From Heliocidaris tuberculata (Eukaryota; Echinodermata; Echinoidea; Camarodonta; Echinometridae): DNA of 64,000 nt. The position numbers and the translations under genes were made by a program. Each line of letters opens with the position of its first letter. Within the stretch, counting starts at the first letter, position 1. Location: contig CM046844.1 of assembly GCA_025618425.1 (NCBI GenBank), positions 20,060,324 through 20,124,323 of the forward strand, written 5' to 3'. Positions 13,491-25,740 of the stretch are shown piece after piece. The notes under the pieces are model-generated. The model was given only the letters and a program-made list of their open reading frames with translations. It searched no databases and was not told the origin of the DNA.

Positions 13491-16300
13491 TAACAACATG
13501 AACATACAACGGCATAGATGGTATTTATTAAGGCATATGCGTTATCAAAGTAGACAAGTAAGCGATGATGAATATTTCGTAAAAATAACCAAAGATAAAT
13601 TTTCGAAGTTTTATTTTTTTCAAATAGATTAACTAACGTCACTGTTTAACGCACTATTATAATCATAATTGAGTGTGAGAATGTAACCATGTATTTATAG
13701 GTTACAGGTTACCTGCTATACGGACTATACATAAAACTGGTGGGTAGAAACTTTCTTGTCAGTTTTCTTTTGATGCCCCAAATAATTACCCCTCCCCATT
13801 AATCTTGTTTTTTATATTGGTTACATTTATTTTTTGAATATTTTTAAAGTTACATAGTAGTCAATGTTGTACACAAAAGCCTCGTCTAAATTGCATTATT
13901 TTAAAAAATAAAACCGTCTACAATGTATTCATGTACTGCACATCTCGCGCAGCGTATTAACGGGAACCCCCGTGCGAATGGAGAAACATGCACGGAGTAT
14001 TACGGAAAGGTCCTGCTTACCAGTAACGCTGTCGGCATGAAACTGATTTATACTGCTGTTATAGACAATCCATTTATTCTAAAGACTCTTACCAAAACCC
14101 AAATATATAAAATTTAATCATCAAAATAAGTTTAAGATTACTATGTCAAAAAGGCATGACTGATAAAAGGGAAAAATATTGGAAGGGCTATTATCGTAAT
14201 TGAAGATTATAAATATTTTTGGATGATAACAAAACCCTCTGAAAATTGCAAGAAGTATGCACTTGATATTCCTCAAAAGGGAATTTGATGAAATGAAGAT
14301 TTACATGTATATAATTTACTATAAAAGTAGAATTATTCAGGCTGATTTGACAGGGCAATCTGAGTTTGACATATAAGTACATCGCACTGAAATAGTACTA
14401 TTCCCTATCATTTTCATCCGAAGTTTAGAAATATAAGCAACGACAGACGGATTCGCGGTTAAAACGGTCGCCACTGACTATTCCTGTGATTAATATTAAT
14501 GCGTTTCTCCCTCCCATGTGACTGATGACGTAGGCAATACTCACGAGCTCAGTCGAACGTCATGTATTTCGGAGATTGCAATTAAATGTAGATTAGGTCT
14601 GATCATGAGGCTAGCCAGTAATGGGTCACGAACTGAGCCAAGTAATTGACCCATCTTTAAACGGTTCGTCACCAGTGTAATGCGTGGTTTGCAGAGAGAA
14701 ATGTATTGAATATCTTTTAAAACTGTCACGAAAAAGAAAATCTTCTCTGTTTTGTGATCAAAACCGCTTCCTCGTAAATAGTTCAACACGAATAGTTCGA
14801 CATTAAACACTCACTGGGGTGAATATGCTAAGTGGGGTAGTTTGTCATTGGCAACTTTAACACGTAATTAAATAATAGGTTATTATTAGTGATTATAATT
14901 ATTGGATGACAAGTTTTCGATCATTTTCTTTGGTTGTTGCTCTTATAAACCTTTTCCCCCTAAAAGAGTGCTCCCGTACACCATGTCCTTAATAACTATT
15001 CGTAATGGCCAATTTCAAGTTAGGCCCAAAGTTTCAAGGTTATACGCGCATAATATCTCTTGAGTGGATAACTTAATATAAAAAACAACGAAGTGCTTGA
15101 GATAAGGTTGCCGTTTTAATGGAAAAGGCCTTTAGATAGCATACAGTGCTCTTACAGAATTAGATATTCTTTATCTGTTTCTGAAGAAAAAAAGTAATCA
15201 TTTTGTCTACATACGAACAATTAGGGGTTTAACTTCTAAAGAGCATACACAAATATTAGTGCCAAGATATACTCATGCAGTCCGCTGCATGAATATCACA
15301 GTCTGTGAGGAAGCACTTCACAAGATTCGCGTAGAAAGCTCTAGGCGGAACTTAATACTCATTACATTATATCATGTTCGATAAACCACGATAGATATTG
15401 TATTTGCGGATTACTAACGCTCATTTTACGAATATGAAGTGTGGGAAATGTTTCCACAACAGTGAGATGGTCTAGATATAACCCTGGACTGAAAATAAAC
15501 CGCTGGCAAGAGAAGGCTTAGTCATATCCACGGAGTAATTATCTCTTCCTTTCTCCACGGGATGGGGCAAACAGGGCCGAGCCCTGGGCTGACGTCAGCG
15601 GACAGCGTCTGGGGAAGAGTTGGGCTGGGTTCGCTCTTCCTTTCTATGATTAGCTGAAGTATCAACACCTGACAGGCAGGATTAAGTTCTACCTTCTACT
15701 GTCCTACCCTTCTAATCACACAGGGTGACCACCTGAACAATCAGGGGCGGATCCAGGATTTTGTAGTAAGAGGGCACATAATTCAGAAAGATTTTTGACA
15801 AGCGAAAGAAAAAAAAGGGTATCACATTTTTCGGCGCTAATTTAATAAAAAAAAAAAACTTCTGGCAAGTACATAAGCAAGAAAAAAAGACGTATATTCC
15901 AGATGACTTTTGGGTCGAAAAATTGAAGAGAGGGGGGGGGGGGGACAAATTTTCGGATTTTTGGTTGTGTACTTACGTATACCAACTTCGGTTTCAAAAG
16001 GGGCAAGGGCCGGATGTGGCCCCCTAAATCCTAAAGTACACCTAATCAGCTCACCTTCTACATCATCACAGAAAATGATAACTTGGAGATCTTGAAAGCG
16101 TCAGGTACGCAAACAAAAACACTGTGTAATTGACAACACTTTCTGTTTCATCACGGAAAGAATAACTTCTAGATCTTGTAAGCGTCCATTAAAGATACGC
16201 AAACAATAACACTCTGTAATCGACAAATTACCTTTTTTTATATTTTCGACTTGAAGTTCTTCCATTTGATGATAAGTACAACATAAAATGGAATACAGTA
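13491..16300. other. Intergenic DNA, no gene seen
   Basis: No supported coding exon or RNA gene. A relatively GC-rich patch with a TGACGTCA-like core lies near 15,560-15,620. A fragment of the dispersed 'caggggcggatcc' family starts at about 15,744 and is followed by a G-run at about 15,931-15,943. Confidence 0.5.
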
Positions 16301-16335
16301 AACATTATAAAATATAAGGAGTCGAAAACCTGGAA

Positions 16336-16336
<1 letters not shown>

Positions 16337-16374
<38 letters not shown>

Positions 16375-16455
16375 GTGATAAGTTGATAACCAATTACTGT
16401 AAACAACAACAATAACAACAACAAAGAGAGAGAGAGAGACAGAGAGAGAGAAATT
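16337..16455. repeat. AT and GA microsatellites
   Basis: A (TA)n run at about 16,338-16,370 is followed, after a short unique segment, by an AG-repeat at about 16,424-16,451. Confidence 0.8.
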
Positions 16456-16647
16456 ATATGTCTGTGAAATTCAATGTAAGTAATCAATAAATGGAAGACT
16501 ACTGTTAAAGGCAATGACAGAAATTGAATTTTTTCACAAAATCTGAAAATAGTGAAATAAAAATGGAAATAAATATGAGGCAAAAGGTCTTTTAGGACCA
16601 AAATGCGATACTTTAAGACTCGTACATGGCGTGTTGGTGCTTTTGTC

Positions 16648-17146
<499 letters not shown>

Positions 17147-18953
17147 GTGAAAATTTATACCGTGCCATGTCTGTCAAATTTGACACTCCTGGCGCTATTG
17201 TGAGTTATAGTGTAATTGTGGGCATACATGTACATAAAAATGATTTAGAATTCAAATAATCTGATTAATTTAAAGATCTTGTTTTTTAATGAAGATTTCA
17301 TTAATATGTTAGCAATATGATCATTCTAATTTCCTGACCATAACTAAAAAGAACTTTAAAAGTACCTTTAACAGCTGTGACACTGTACTGATAGCTACTT
17401 AAAATATCACCCACATATGCCTATCAAAAAGGGAATTCGACTTCCTGAATTTGTCAACGTTTCGAGATATCAGCAACATAAATTGACAGATTTCCTACTG
17501 AATTATGACTTTTATGACTGCACGTGAAAGCCAGGTCAAGTCAACCTTCCCAGTCATAGCTCAGTTCTTGCTCAAATCAAACCCCAATTCATGAAATATT
17601 TGAGTGGTGTTTGTAGAGTCAGTTGTGCATGATAATATTTCTTACCATTTCTTCAAATTATTCAGATTATTTGAATTCTAAATAATTTATTACAATGCTT
17701 GAGTAAGCTTTCTAAAAGACTCTTATAAAAGCTATACATTAAACGTCTTATCTTTTCTAGTTTACATCTTGAGATAAATAATAAGTGATTTCCAATTTTA
17801 AAAAAAATAATGTTGAAAAAATCTGGCAATTCGTATTACTAATCATTACCTACTCCAAATATTCATTTTGATAGTATTTAATTCATTAATTCATATTATA
17901 ACTAAAGGGAGGATAGGGAAACATCCAACATGTCCAAAGTCCATTCTATTTGCAACTTAACGTCATAACTTTTCTTATCAGAAACTTAGATTATCATATT
18001 AACATTTTAAAAATATTCTTCTACATCCACAGTGGCGGAACCGGAATTTTTAATTGTAAGGTAGATATGGGGAGCTAAGTTACAGATGGGGTAACATAGG
18101 GGTCCAGTGAGCGTTTCCGAGCCTTTAACATTTTAGGCGAAAATCAAAACCTGAAACAGAGGGAAATTTAAGAACCTGTAGACAAGGATGGCGATTTCTC
18201 TTCATGACCGGGGAAGACATGTGAGGAAGCGTACAGCCACCGAGAAAGGAGGGGGGGGGGGGGGGGGGAATTGGGGAAGGGGTATCCCCCACTCTTTGAG
18301 GGTAAGAATATTTTGCTTTTGTCGCATTGAAACCCGGCATACTAGACTTTTTTTCAACACACATGCAATCGACACCTATACTCCTGCTGCCTGTAGCTTT
18401 GAAATCACTCAATCCGTAGAAAATGGAAGGTATAAGCATTTCTCTCAATTTAAGATGTCTACGTTAACTGAGTGTGTCTCGAATTTTCTTAATTTGCATC
18501 TAATAGGAGATAAACTGTACCGAAATGAGATAACGGTAAACTGATAGGTTTGGCTACTCCAAAATTAGAACATTTCAAATCAGCCCTAACTGGAGTACAC
18601 TATGTTTGGGGATAGGTGACGAATTTCGAAGCTAAGTATTTACCTAAGACGTAGAGGGAGTACAGTTTCTTAAATACGCGCAACGTTTTGTTCAATCCAT
18701 CTCGGATAGAATTTTAAAATCTGCTAATATCCAGATGCATTCTTCAAACAAATCAGATAAATAATCTTAAATCAATAGATAATGATTGATCATAATCACC
18801 CAATATCATCATCCTGTAATCGGATTTCCAAGAGGACGACATTCCTGGTGACGTGTAGAGGGAGATTTTGTATTTTTAAAAACTTTATAGTTCCGTTACA
18901 TCACTTATTTCATAATCGCTGCTATTTCGCACTTACAGGGTATGTACATGTAC

Positions 18954-18955
<2 letters not shown>

Positions 18956-19003
<48 letters not shown>
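18956..19003. repeat. AT dinucleotide microsatellite
   Basis: An uninterrupted (AT)n run just upstream of a tRNA-derived SINE. Confidence 0.85.
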
Positions 19004-19006
<3 letters not shown>

Positions 19007-19034
19007 TATATAAAATCATAATACAAAATGTACA

Positions 19035-19470
19035 GCTGTTGTGGTCAAGTGGTTTAAACGCCTGGACTAGAAATGTGAAGGTCGTGGGTTCGAGCCCTGG
19101 CACTGCGCCAATGAGAGAGGGCGTGGAAAGACATCAATCTACATTTGCCCATCTTGACCCAGGTGCAGTAATGGGCACCTGGTACGACGAAACTTTTATG
19201 CTAGAGCGCAGTGGCGCAAATCCATTTTGAAAGGTGTGGAGGGGGGGACATTCGCCTCCAAAATTCTCTCTGACAAGCAAAAAAAAAAAAGAAAAGAAAA
19301 AAAGAAGGTTATTCAAAAAGGTGGGGGGGGGGGGGGAACATTCGCCTATCTTCAAGAAGGTGGGGGGGGGGAACATGTCCCCTGTCCCCCTGTCCCCCTG
19401 GATTTGCCCCTGGATTTGCGCCCATGCTATAGCGCCGTTGTAGCATCCATGCTACAGCCGGGTTAATGAT
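19035..19470 (+). mobile_element. tRNA-derived SINE interrupted by a nested insertion
   Basis: An RNA polymerase III A-box-like sequence (tggtcaagtgg) and a B-box (gggttcgagccc, about 19,087-19,098) lie at tRNA-like spacing, followed by a SINE body. The body is interrupted at 19,210-19,423 by another element bounded by a near-perfect 12-bp duplication (19,198-19,209 and 19,424-19,435, one difference). It resembles the better preserved SINE at about 55,950. It is not a functional tRNA gene: no convincing cloverleaf continues into the body. Confidence 0.6.
19210..19423. mobile_element. Nested short element with terminal inverted repeats
   Basis: It starts 'agtggcgcaaatcc' and ends 'ggatttgcgccc', which are inverted relative to each other. 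It is flanked by the target duplication described for the host SINE. It contains two poly(G) tracts (about 19,322-19,336 and 19,361-19,371). It belongs to the loose 'cagtggcg...poly(G)' group seen many times in the window. Confidence 0.5.
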
Positions 19471-19479
19471 AATAGTAAT

Positions 19480-19534
19480 GATAATGATTATGATATTGAT
19501 GATGATGATAATAAGTCACTTCTACTACTGCTAT

Positions 19535-19572
<38 letters not shown>

Positions 19573-19610
19573 TTGATAGTAATAATAGTGATTAATATGT
19601 GATGATAATG

Positions 19611-19669
<59 letters not shown>

Positions 19670-19804
19670 TAAACAATAATGATATTAATAATATTGATAT
19701 CAATATCAATATCATTATTATAAATATCATTATTATTTAAAATTATAATAATAATATTATCATGATTATTATTGTCATTATTATTATTATTACTATTATT
19801 ATTA

Positions 19805-19851
<47 letters not shown>

Positions 19852-19890
19852 ATTATTATTATTGTTATTATTATTATCATTACTATCAAC
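19480..19890. repeat. Compound GAT/ACT/AAT/ATT microsatellite
   Basis: Tracts of ACT, AAT and ATT triplets follow one another. AAT repeats at about 19,610-19,670 and ATT repeats at about 19,775-19,875 are inverted relative to each other, with a palindromic AT-rich centre. Confidence 0.85.
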
Positions 19891-20845
19891 AATCATAAAC
19901 AACTTGTAAGAACAGCATTCAAATGGTATCTTTCAAAACACAATTGCACAATAATATACCGCAATGAAAACTCTCCCCTCCTATGCTGACTTGGCTAGTC
20001 TCATCCAATATTAAAAACATACAGAGTGGCTCCATGATTCCATGATAAAGGAAACGATTTATTACCAGATTGCCGCAGGCTCGCTGTGAAATAGTGACCA
20101 AATATGATGAAAATTGAGAATCACGTTAGTAATTTCAGCTGGTCTGGATCAAAACAGGAAGAACTTAACTGACCTACTTTTGTTGTTTCAGTTATGTTAT
20201 CTCACTCTCTCTCTCTCTCCCTCTCTCATATTGTATAGGCTACGTAAAGGCAGCGAATTTCATGTTAAGGTTTGGACACAACATGTAATAATAAACACAG
20301 TGTTGTCTATACGAAATTTTTAAAATGAAATCCCAATGTAATATAAATGTACCTCGCAAAAAAAAGATACTAGATAAATTCTGAGAACATCAAGAACATC
20401 TAATTGTCCCAGTGTGCCAAAAAGCATGAGTGCACGAATGATTTTGTAATGTTTGATAAGAATCATCACATGAATAGAAATAAAGAAATGAAATTAACTG
20501 GTAAACACCGACACAGAGGTCTCAGAGATTTTTGGGTGCCTGTTAATTCAAAATTCTCTGACAATAAAAAAGTGATCACCTTTTGGAGTTATGGGCTTAA
20601 GGAATAACACTTGGGTTAAAAAAAAAAAGGGGGGGGGCACTGTCTTGCTGTCTTGATGTCTTTTCATTTTTGTGTTCCTACTCAGCTTTATCAGTGGTGA
20701 ATCTAAGAGACTGGGGGGGGGGGGGGGGTATACCCCCTCCCGCCATCACAAATGAGTAAATCTGGGTAAAGGCTGGTGACATTCCCGAAACTCTGGAAAA
20801 GAAAGCTGGGAAATAATTTGAACATACCTTATGTCTCATTGCTAG

Positions 20846-21012
20846 CTCCCTCAAAAAAAAAAAAAAAAAGGGAAAAAAAAAGAAAGAAAGAAAGAAGAAA
20901 AAAAAAGAAGAAAAAAAGAAAAAAGAAAAAAAAAGAAAAAAAAAAGAAAGAAGAAAAAAAAAAAAAAAAAAAAAAAAGAAAGAAAAAGAAAGAAAGAAGA
21001 AGAAGAAAAAAG
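20846..21012. repeat. Polypurine (A/G) tract
   Basis: About 160 bp almost entirely A with interspersed G. It encodes only poly-Lys/Arg/Glu or poly-Phe/Ser artefacts. Confidence 0.85.
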
Positions 21013-21039
21013 ATCTTGGACCTGCTACTGTTAACACGG

Positions 21040-22030
21040 TTTACATAATGTCTTTTCATCAAATTTCCTGAACGAATAAAATGGATTTGTAATTTCATTT
21101 TCATGGGATTATTTGAGGTCTTTATTTTTTACATGACTTTCTATCAATTACTTCTGTTCTTTGAAGTTTGAAGTTCATTTGTTCCACTTTTACATAAAAA
21201 ACAAATACAGATTTCACTAGCACAAGAGTCAGTTACACAACTTACGGGTAAAGAACTCAAATCATGTATAGTGTATGGTAAACAGGTAAAAAATAGGCAA
21301 ACAAAGAAAAAGAAAAAAGGAAAAAAAGAAGAAATTAATGTAAAATGTGGGAAGCCTACATGAAAAGCATAGCCTGTAAATGATTAGGCCTCCGTATAGA
21401 ATAACATAAGTCTGATTAATTTGCAATAAAAAAGAGCGATTTAGGGGCTCATTAAGCATATTCAGAAGCTCACCTAAAAATACAAATAAAATACATGCAT
21501 GCATAAATATAAAAATAGTGGCAATCTTTCTTTTCCAAAAGCAAATACATCTTGTCATGAAGTTATAATTATGTATGTATGTATATATCTATTCATTGAA
21601 CTTTAGTGACATATCCATCAATATTTTGTTCGTAAATACATCAATAATCAGAACAATAATAATAACAATAGAAGAATAAAACATGACAAAAACAGTACAT
21701 TATATCGTGAGTATAGCATTCAAAACATAAACAAAAACAAAAACAAAAACAAAATACTCATAATTGATCAACTAGACATGCTCTTTCATGAAATATAAAT
21801 TATCAGATTATGTACAAGTAGTGTAATGGGATGAGAAAAAGAGCCATTAAAAGAATTATATGAACAAACATCTTCCATATTAAAATTTCAAGTTATGATG
21901 CTTTATGTTTCATTACGACCAGTTTCAATCATCGTCTACATTTTCGTCCAGGAGAATTAGGAGATTACTGGAGATCCTCCTGCCATATAAAATCAAGAAG
22001 AAAATGAACTAGAAATTTAATTCGTCACTG
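21040..22030. other. Intergenic DNA, no gene seen
   Basis: AT-rich sequence with a short run of CAAAAA units near 21,725-21,755. No open frame with recognisable protein similarity. Confidence 0.5.
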
Positions 22031-22037
22031 AAGACGA

Positions 22038-22586
22038 ATTAGGTGGTCTGTCTTGAACTGGTGAATTCTTATGTAAGATATGATGATTGGGCAAGATAGT
22101 GATCATGATAGGGTTGACGACAATGATAAGATGGCCATATATATGACAGTGAAATTGACCATCCGAAATATGAAAGAGAAATGACATTTCGTTATGAACA
22201 TACATGACCATACATGACAATAAGTTGATTTTCAGAAAATGGCACCTGGATAAAGTTATAATTACATCATGACCTTGTTGTTTTCACAGCATAATTCTCC
22301 TACCAACACTCATGTCTGTGCCAACTTTCATAAAGATTCAAGATTCCGTTTTTAAGTAATCAGCCCCGCAAAAAAAGGTGGTGTTGGGTGGTTTTCGGAT
22401 AATTAGTATGAGATTTTCCGTTTTTTCATCTGGCATTGGGTGAAAAAATGGGAGATTTTCAACGAATCTTTGAGTTGGAAGTAAAATGGACATGCATTTC
22501 CTACAAGTTTCCACCATTCGTTTTGTTCTTGAAGGCAGGATGGACGAGAAATTAAGGAAAAGATGGACAAGAAAACGACGTCTACA

Positions 22587-22618
<32 letters not shown>

Positions 22619-23261
22619 CGAATTGAGCTCTGAATCTGATTTTTTTTTAAAGTTTGACGCGCGCGTGTGGCCTTAGGGAATGTCGAGAATGCCTGTAAAT
22701 GGTTGGAAATTGTCAAGAATAGTGTCAGGAACACAAACCATGCGAAAAAACGGCGTTTTTACACTCTGTACGCGCTGTGCACGTGCATAACGCGCGCACG
22801 GACGCGCACGGACGGAAATTTTTGAAATGCTTGAAATGACCTGAAACGTACTCTCGTTTGATCCTTGGATGATTTTGAGCAGTTTAAAATTTTGACGCAC
22901 GCGTACGCGCGCGTCATGACCTCTGGATGACTTTTGACGACATGACCTGATGACCCATGACCTGAAGTTAATGTCATGTAAATATGGACAATTTTTGATG
23001 ATTGGTTATGAAGATATGATTGATAATGTGATTTGACAAAATGGCGCCTGGATGACGTCACGATGACCTGTTGACCTTGATATGTAAACGGGAACATGTC
23101 CTCATGGGATGACATCACTGACGAAAATTTGACGAAAATTGATAAAGTACTATTGAAGATTTCGAATGGACAAGGAATGGGGGAAATAAAAATAAATAAA
23201 GAATAAAGAAAATTCGGACGAATATAAAAGGTGATCTGTCGATTACGACAGACCACCTAAT
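22038..23261. mobile_element. Putative non-autonomous DNA element with 15-bp terminal inverted repeats
   Basis: The left end 'attaggtggtctgtc' (22,038-22,052) is the exact inverse of the right end (23,247-23,261). A TA dinucleotide adjoins both ends, compatible with a Tc1/mariner-like target, though this is inference. Inside lie a poly(A) run (about 22,590-22,618), a patch rich in GCGCGC/ACGCGCGC words (about 22,657-22,915), and two direct copies of an 'aaatggcgcctgga'-like block (about 22,238 and 23,039). No transposase frame is visible. Confidence 0.45.
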
Positions 23262-23397
23262 AATACACAAAAATAAAATACGTATAAGTAGCAGTGGATG
23301 TTAGAAAATGGCGTATAATCATTTCAATATTTCTGGGGAGGGGGAATATACTAAGAGTAAGATTAATCAGTTGTCACACGAAGAGAGCAAACGAGAG

Positions 23398-23439
23398 TTG
23401 CGACGTTTCGACTGCTATCTGCTAGTCTTCGTCAGGCAA
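23398..23439 (-). ncRNA. Hammerhead-ribozyme-like motif at the 3' end of the Penelope-like element
   Basis: Read on the minus strand, the order is TTGC, CTGACGA (core C3-A9), an extra A, GACT, a 10-nt loop, AGTC, GAAA, CGTC, GCAA. TTGC/GCAA form a 4-bp stem I and GACT/AGTC a 4-bp stem II. GAAACGTC gives the A-C/G-U palindrome expected of the tiny stem III used in dimeric hammerheads, with cleavage predicted after the C at 23,402. Minimal hammerheads are known in Penelope-like elements. The single extra A before stem II departs from the strict consensus and may reduce activity. The motif overlaps the last codons of the ORF (PDED). Confidence 0.6.
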
Positions 23440-24630
23440 TGAGGACATAAGCCGCTGCAAGCGCCTCTTATAGCGTAAGCTGCGCTCCGAGGGTGCCGGA
23501 ACCGCCGCGCTGCTATTGGTCAGTGAAACTGACCAATCAGAAGCCGCGGGCGGAGCGACCAGTGGGCGGGATGCGGACGTCGGGGAGTTACGGTCAGTGA
23601 CGGACGGTGCTGCTGGCGGGCGAAATGCGGACGTCGGGGAGTCGCCAGCGATAGCTATGGTAACTGCCGTGTGTTTGGGTGCGGACGTGGAGGAGTTAGC
23701 GTTAGGAGCTGCGCTGAACTGTGGTGTGGCCGTAAGGCGGTCAACGGTAGGGGGCGCATGTCGGCGGATGGTGGGTAGCCACTCCTCCGGGATGTCGATG
23801 CCGTTATCCCTATTGATATTATTTGGATGCAAGCGGATTTGGATAGCTTCCTTGATACGTCGGGTGTACCAGTGCTTATCCCGCGCTATGCAGCTCACCT
23901 CATCCCAATTGGGAGGGTGGTCTGCGTTCCAAGCGTGCTCAGCGACTGCCGAACTATCTATGCGGCGGTGCTTGACATCTCTGCGGTGCTCTAGCATTCT
24001 TTCGCTGACAGGTCTACCTGTTTCGCCGATGTAGACTTTGTCGCAAGTCCCGCATGGGATCTTATAGACAACGCCGTCGAGTCTATCGGGTAGCGTGGGG
24101 TCCTTCGGGTGGACCAACTGGTTGCGAAGAGTAGTGTCGGACTTGAAAATGGCGCGGATGCTGTGCTTCTCTAGGTGTCGGCGGAGCTGGCGAGAAATAG
24201 AATCGACAAACGGAAGAACAACGGTAGACTTATAATTCATAACTTCCTTATCGGTGGCGTTCTTCTTCCTAGTGACGCGGTTGAAGAAGGAACGCGGGTA
24301 TCCATTCGAAACAAGAGCGGAAGCGATGTGCTGTTTCTCGGCGGCTGTGCAACGGGGCTTGGAAACAATGCGCGATGCTCTGTCATAAAGACACTTGACT
24401 ACCCCGCGCTTGACGGATTGGGGATGATGCGAGTCATAAGCCAAATATTGATCGGTGTGTGTGGGCTTCCTATACACTGTGGTAGTGAGGCGGCCATCAC
24501 TATCCCGGTGTACAAGTGTGTCAAGGAAGGCAATGCTTCCATTGTCCTCCGTCTCCATCGTGAAACGGATAGACGGTTGCTGCGCGTTCACGTAACTTAA
24601 AAGGCCATCGGTGGCGGATCTACTAGTCAC
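23422..24630 (-). pseudogene. Penelope-like RT C-terminus plus GIY-YIG endonuclease (5'-truncated ORF)
   Basis: An uninterrupted 402-codon frame. Residues about 11-70 match the end of the RT palm and thumb of Penelope-like elements (SIAFLDTLVHR, TTTVYRKPTHTDQYL). Residues about 187-265 form the GIY-YIG endonuclease: VYKIPCGTC, VYIGETGR (about 199-206), LEHRRD, a SAVAEHAW...H zinc-binding region, and a late KEAIQI segment holding the likely catalytic glutamate (about residue 261). The C-terminal ~110 residues are low-complexity Ser/Ala/Pro-rich and end LPDED. The first codon is GTG next to the truncation point, so no native start is present. In full-length elements the enzyme nicks DNA and primes reverse transcription; here the YxDD-containing core is absent. 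Confidence 0.85.
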
Positions 24631-24664
24631 AATAAAAGTGGGGAATATACTTCAGACAAGAGGC

Positions 24665-25740
24665 TGCACTCCGGGGAGGGGGGATGAAGTGCCCCCACTT
24701 TTTCAAGTACCCCAAAAGTGCCCTTTTTATTTCTGAAAAATGCCCCTTTCTCTCCGATAAGTGCCCTTTTCACTACTAAAACTGCCCTTTCCCCTTCTAG
24801 TATGTGCCCTTTTCTCATTCTGATAAGTGCCTCCTTTTAAATCTGATAATTGCCTCCTTATTTCTCTAATAAATTCCCTTTTCATATTTCTGATAAATGC
24901 AATTTTACTTCAGATAGGTGCCGATTTTTCTTTCTTGTAAGTGCCATTTTCTCTCTAATATGTGCCCCTTTTCTCTCTTGACAGGTGCATTTTACTTCTT
25001 ATAGGGTGCCCAATTTTCCCTTCTAATAAGTGCCTATTTTCCGTTTCTGATAAGTGCCCATTTTCAAATCTGATAAGTGCCCCTCTTTACTTCTGATAAG
25101 TGCCCTTTTCCTCTTTTGATAAGTACCCCCTTTTATACCTATATTTCACACTGTTTCTTACAAAAAGAGCCATATCTAGCTCCAAAGAATCGGTGCGGCT
25201 TCATGTAATAACAGGTACCCATATACTACAACTACAACGTAAGGCAGTGGAGCTTGAGGCAAGAGGAGCACAATGCACTCGCTCGAACGTGCCCATATTT
25301 TAAGTACAAGGGCAATATTTTCTGAAAAATTTCCCCAAACTCGCTCGCTCGTTCTTATAGTATATAATGAAATCAAGCAGATCTCATAAAGTATGTTGAT
25401 ATCGATGTAATCCTAAAGAAAAACGAAAGGATTAAGCCAAGGACTTCAAAGTCTACAATAATATTTTTTGCTCGCTCGCACATGAATCGTTAAACCATTA
25501 CACATAACTGCTACTTGGGGAAGCTGAAGCAGTGTCCAGAACCACAATAAAAAGGAAGCAGATGATGCTTGCTAACGTATTAATTACACTGTAGGGTAAT
25601 ACCAATATCACAAAATGGTCCCCTTTTTCGCTTTCTGTTCACCCCTTGTAGATGCCCCCTTTTTTCCCCCGAGAGTGCCCTTTATTGCTGGTGCCCCCAC
25701 TTTGAAAGACGCTCCGCTGCCCCTGCTTCAGACTTCCCTT
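24665..25740. repeat. Repeat element with ~22-bp degenerate tandem array
   Basis: From about 24,690 to 25,137 a unit of 21-24 bp beginning 'aagtgccc' and ending 'tctgat' recurs about 20 times with heavy divergence. It is followed by 'actcgctcgctcgttc' (about 25,334) and 'gctcgctcgc' (about 25,472), then by more 'gtgccc' units to about 25,740. A second copy with the same order (array, then gctcgctcgct words) lies at 44,395-45,000. The family is not recognised. Confidence 0.6.

Larger units (their letters stand above)
23353..24639 (-). mobile_element. 5'-truncated Penelope-like retroelement
   Basis: The element is inserted on the minus strand between two perfect copies of a 12-bp sequence, ggggaatatact (23,341-23,352 and 24,640-24,651), which I read as the target-site duplication. 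It contains the 3' part of a Penelope-like ORF and, after it, a hammerhead-ribozyme-like motif and a short tail of about 45 bp. Most of the reverse transcriptase is missing, so it cannot be autonomous. The intact frame and perfect duplication suggest a recent insertion. Confidence 0.82.

Noticed and set aside
19035..19110. Functional tRNA gene
   Set aside because: A and B boxes are present, but the sequence continues into a SINE body and no proper acceptor stem is formed; the same holds at 55,945.
23516..24600. Plus-strand frames of 172 and 141 codons
   Set aside because: Shadows of the minus-strand Penelope-like ORF, which has clear RT-thumb and GIY-YIG motifs.
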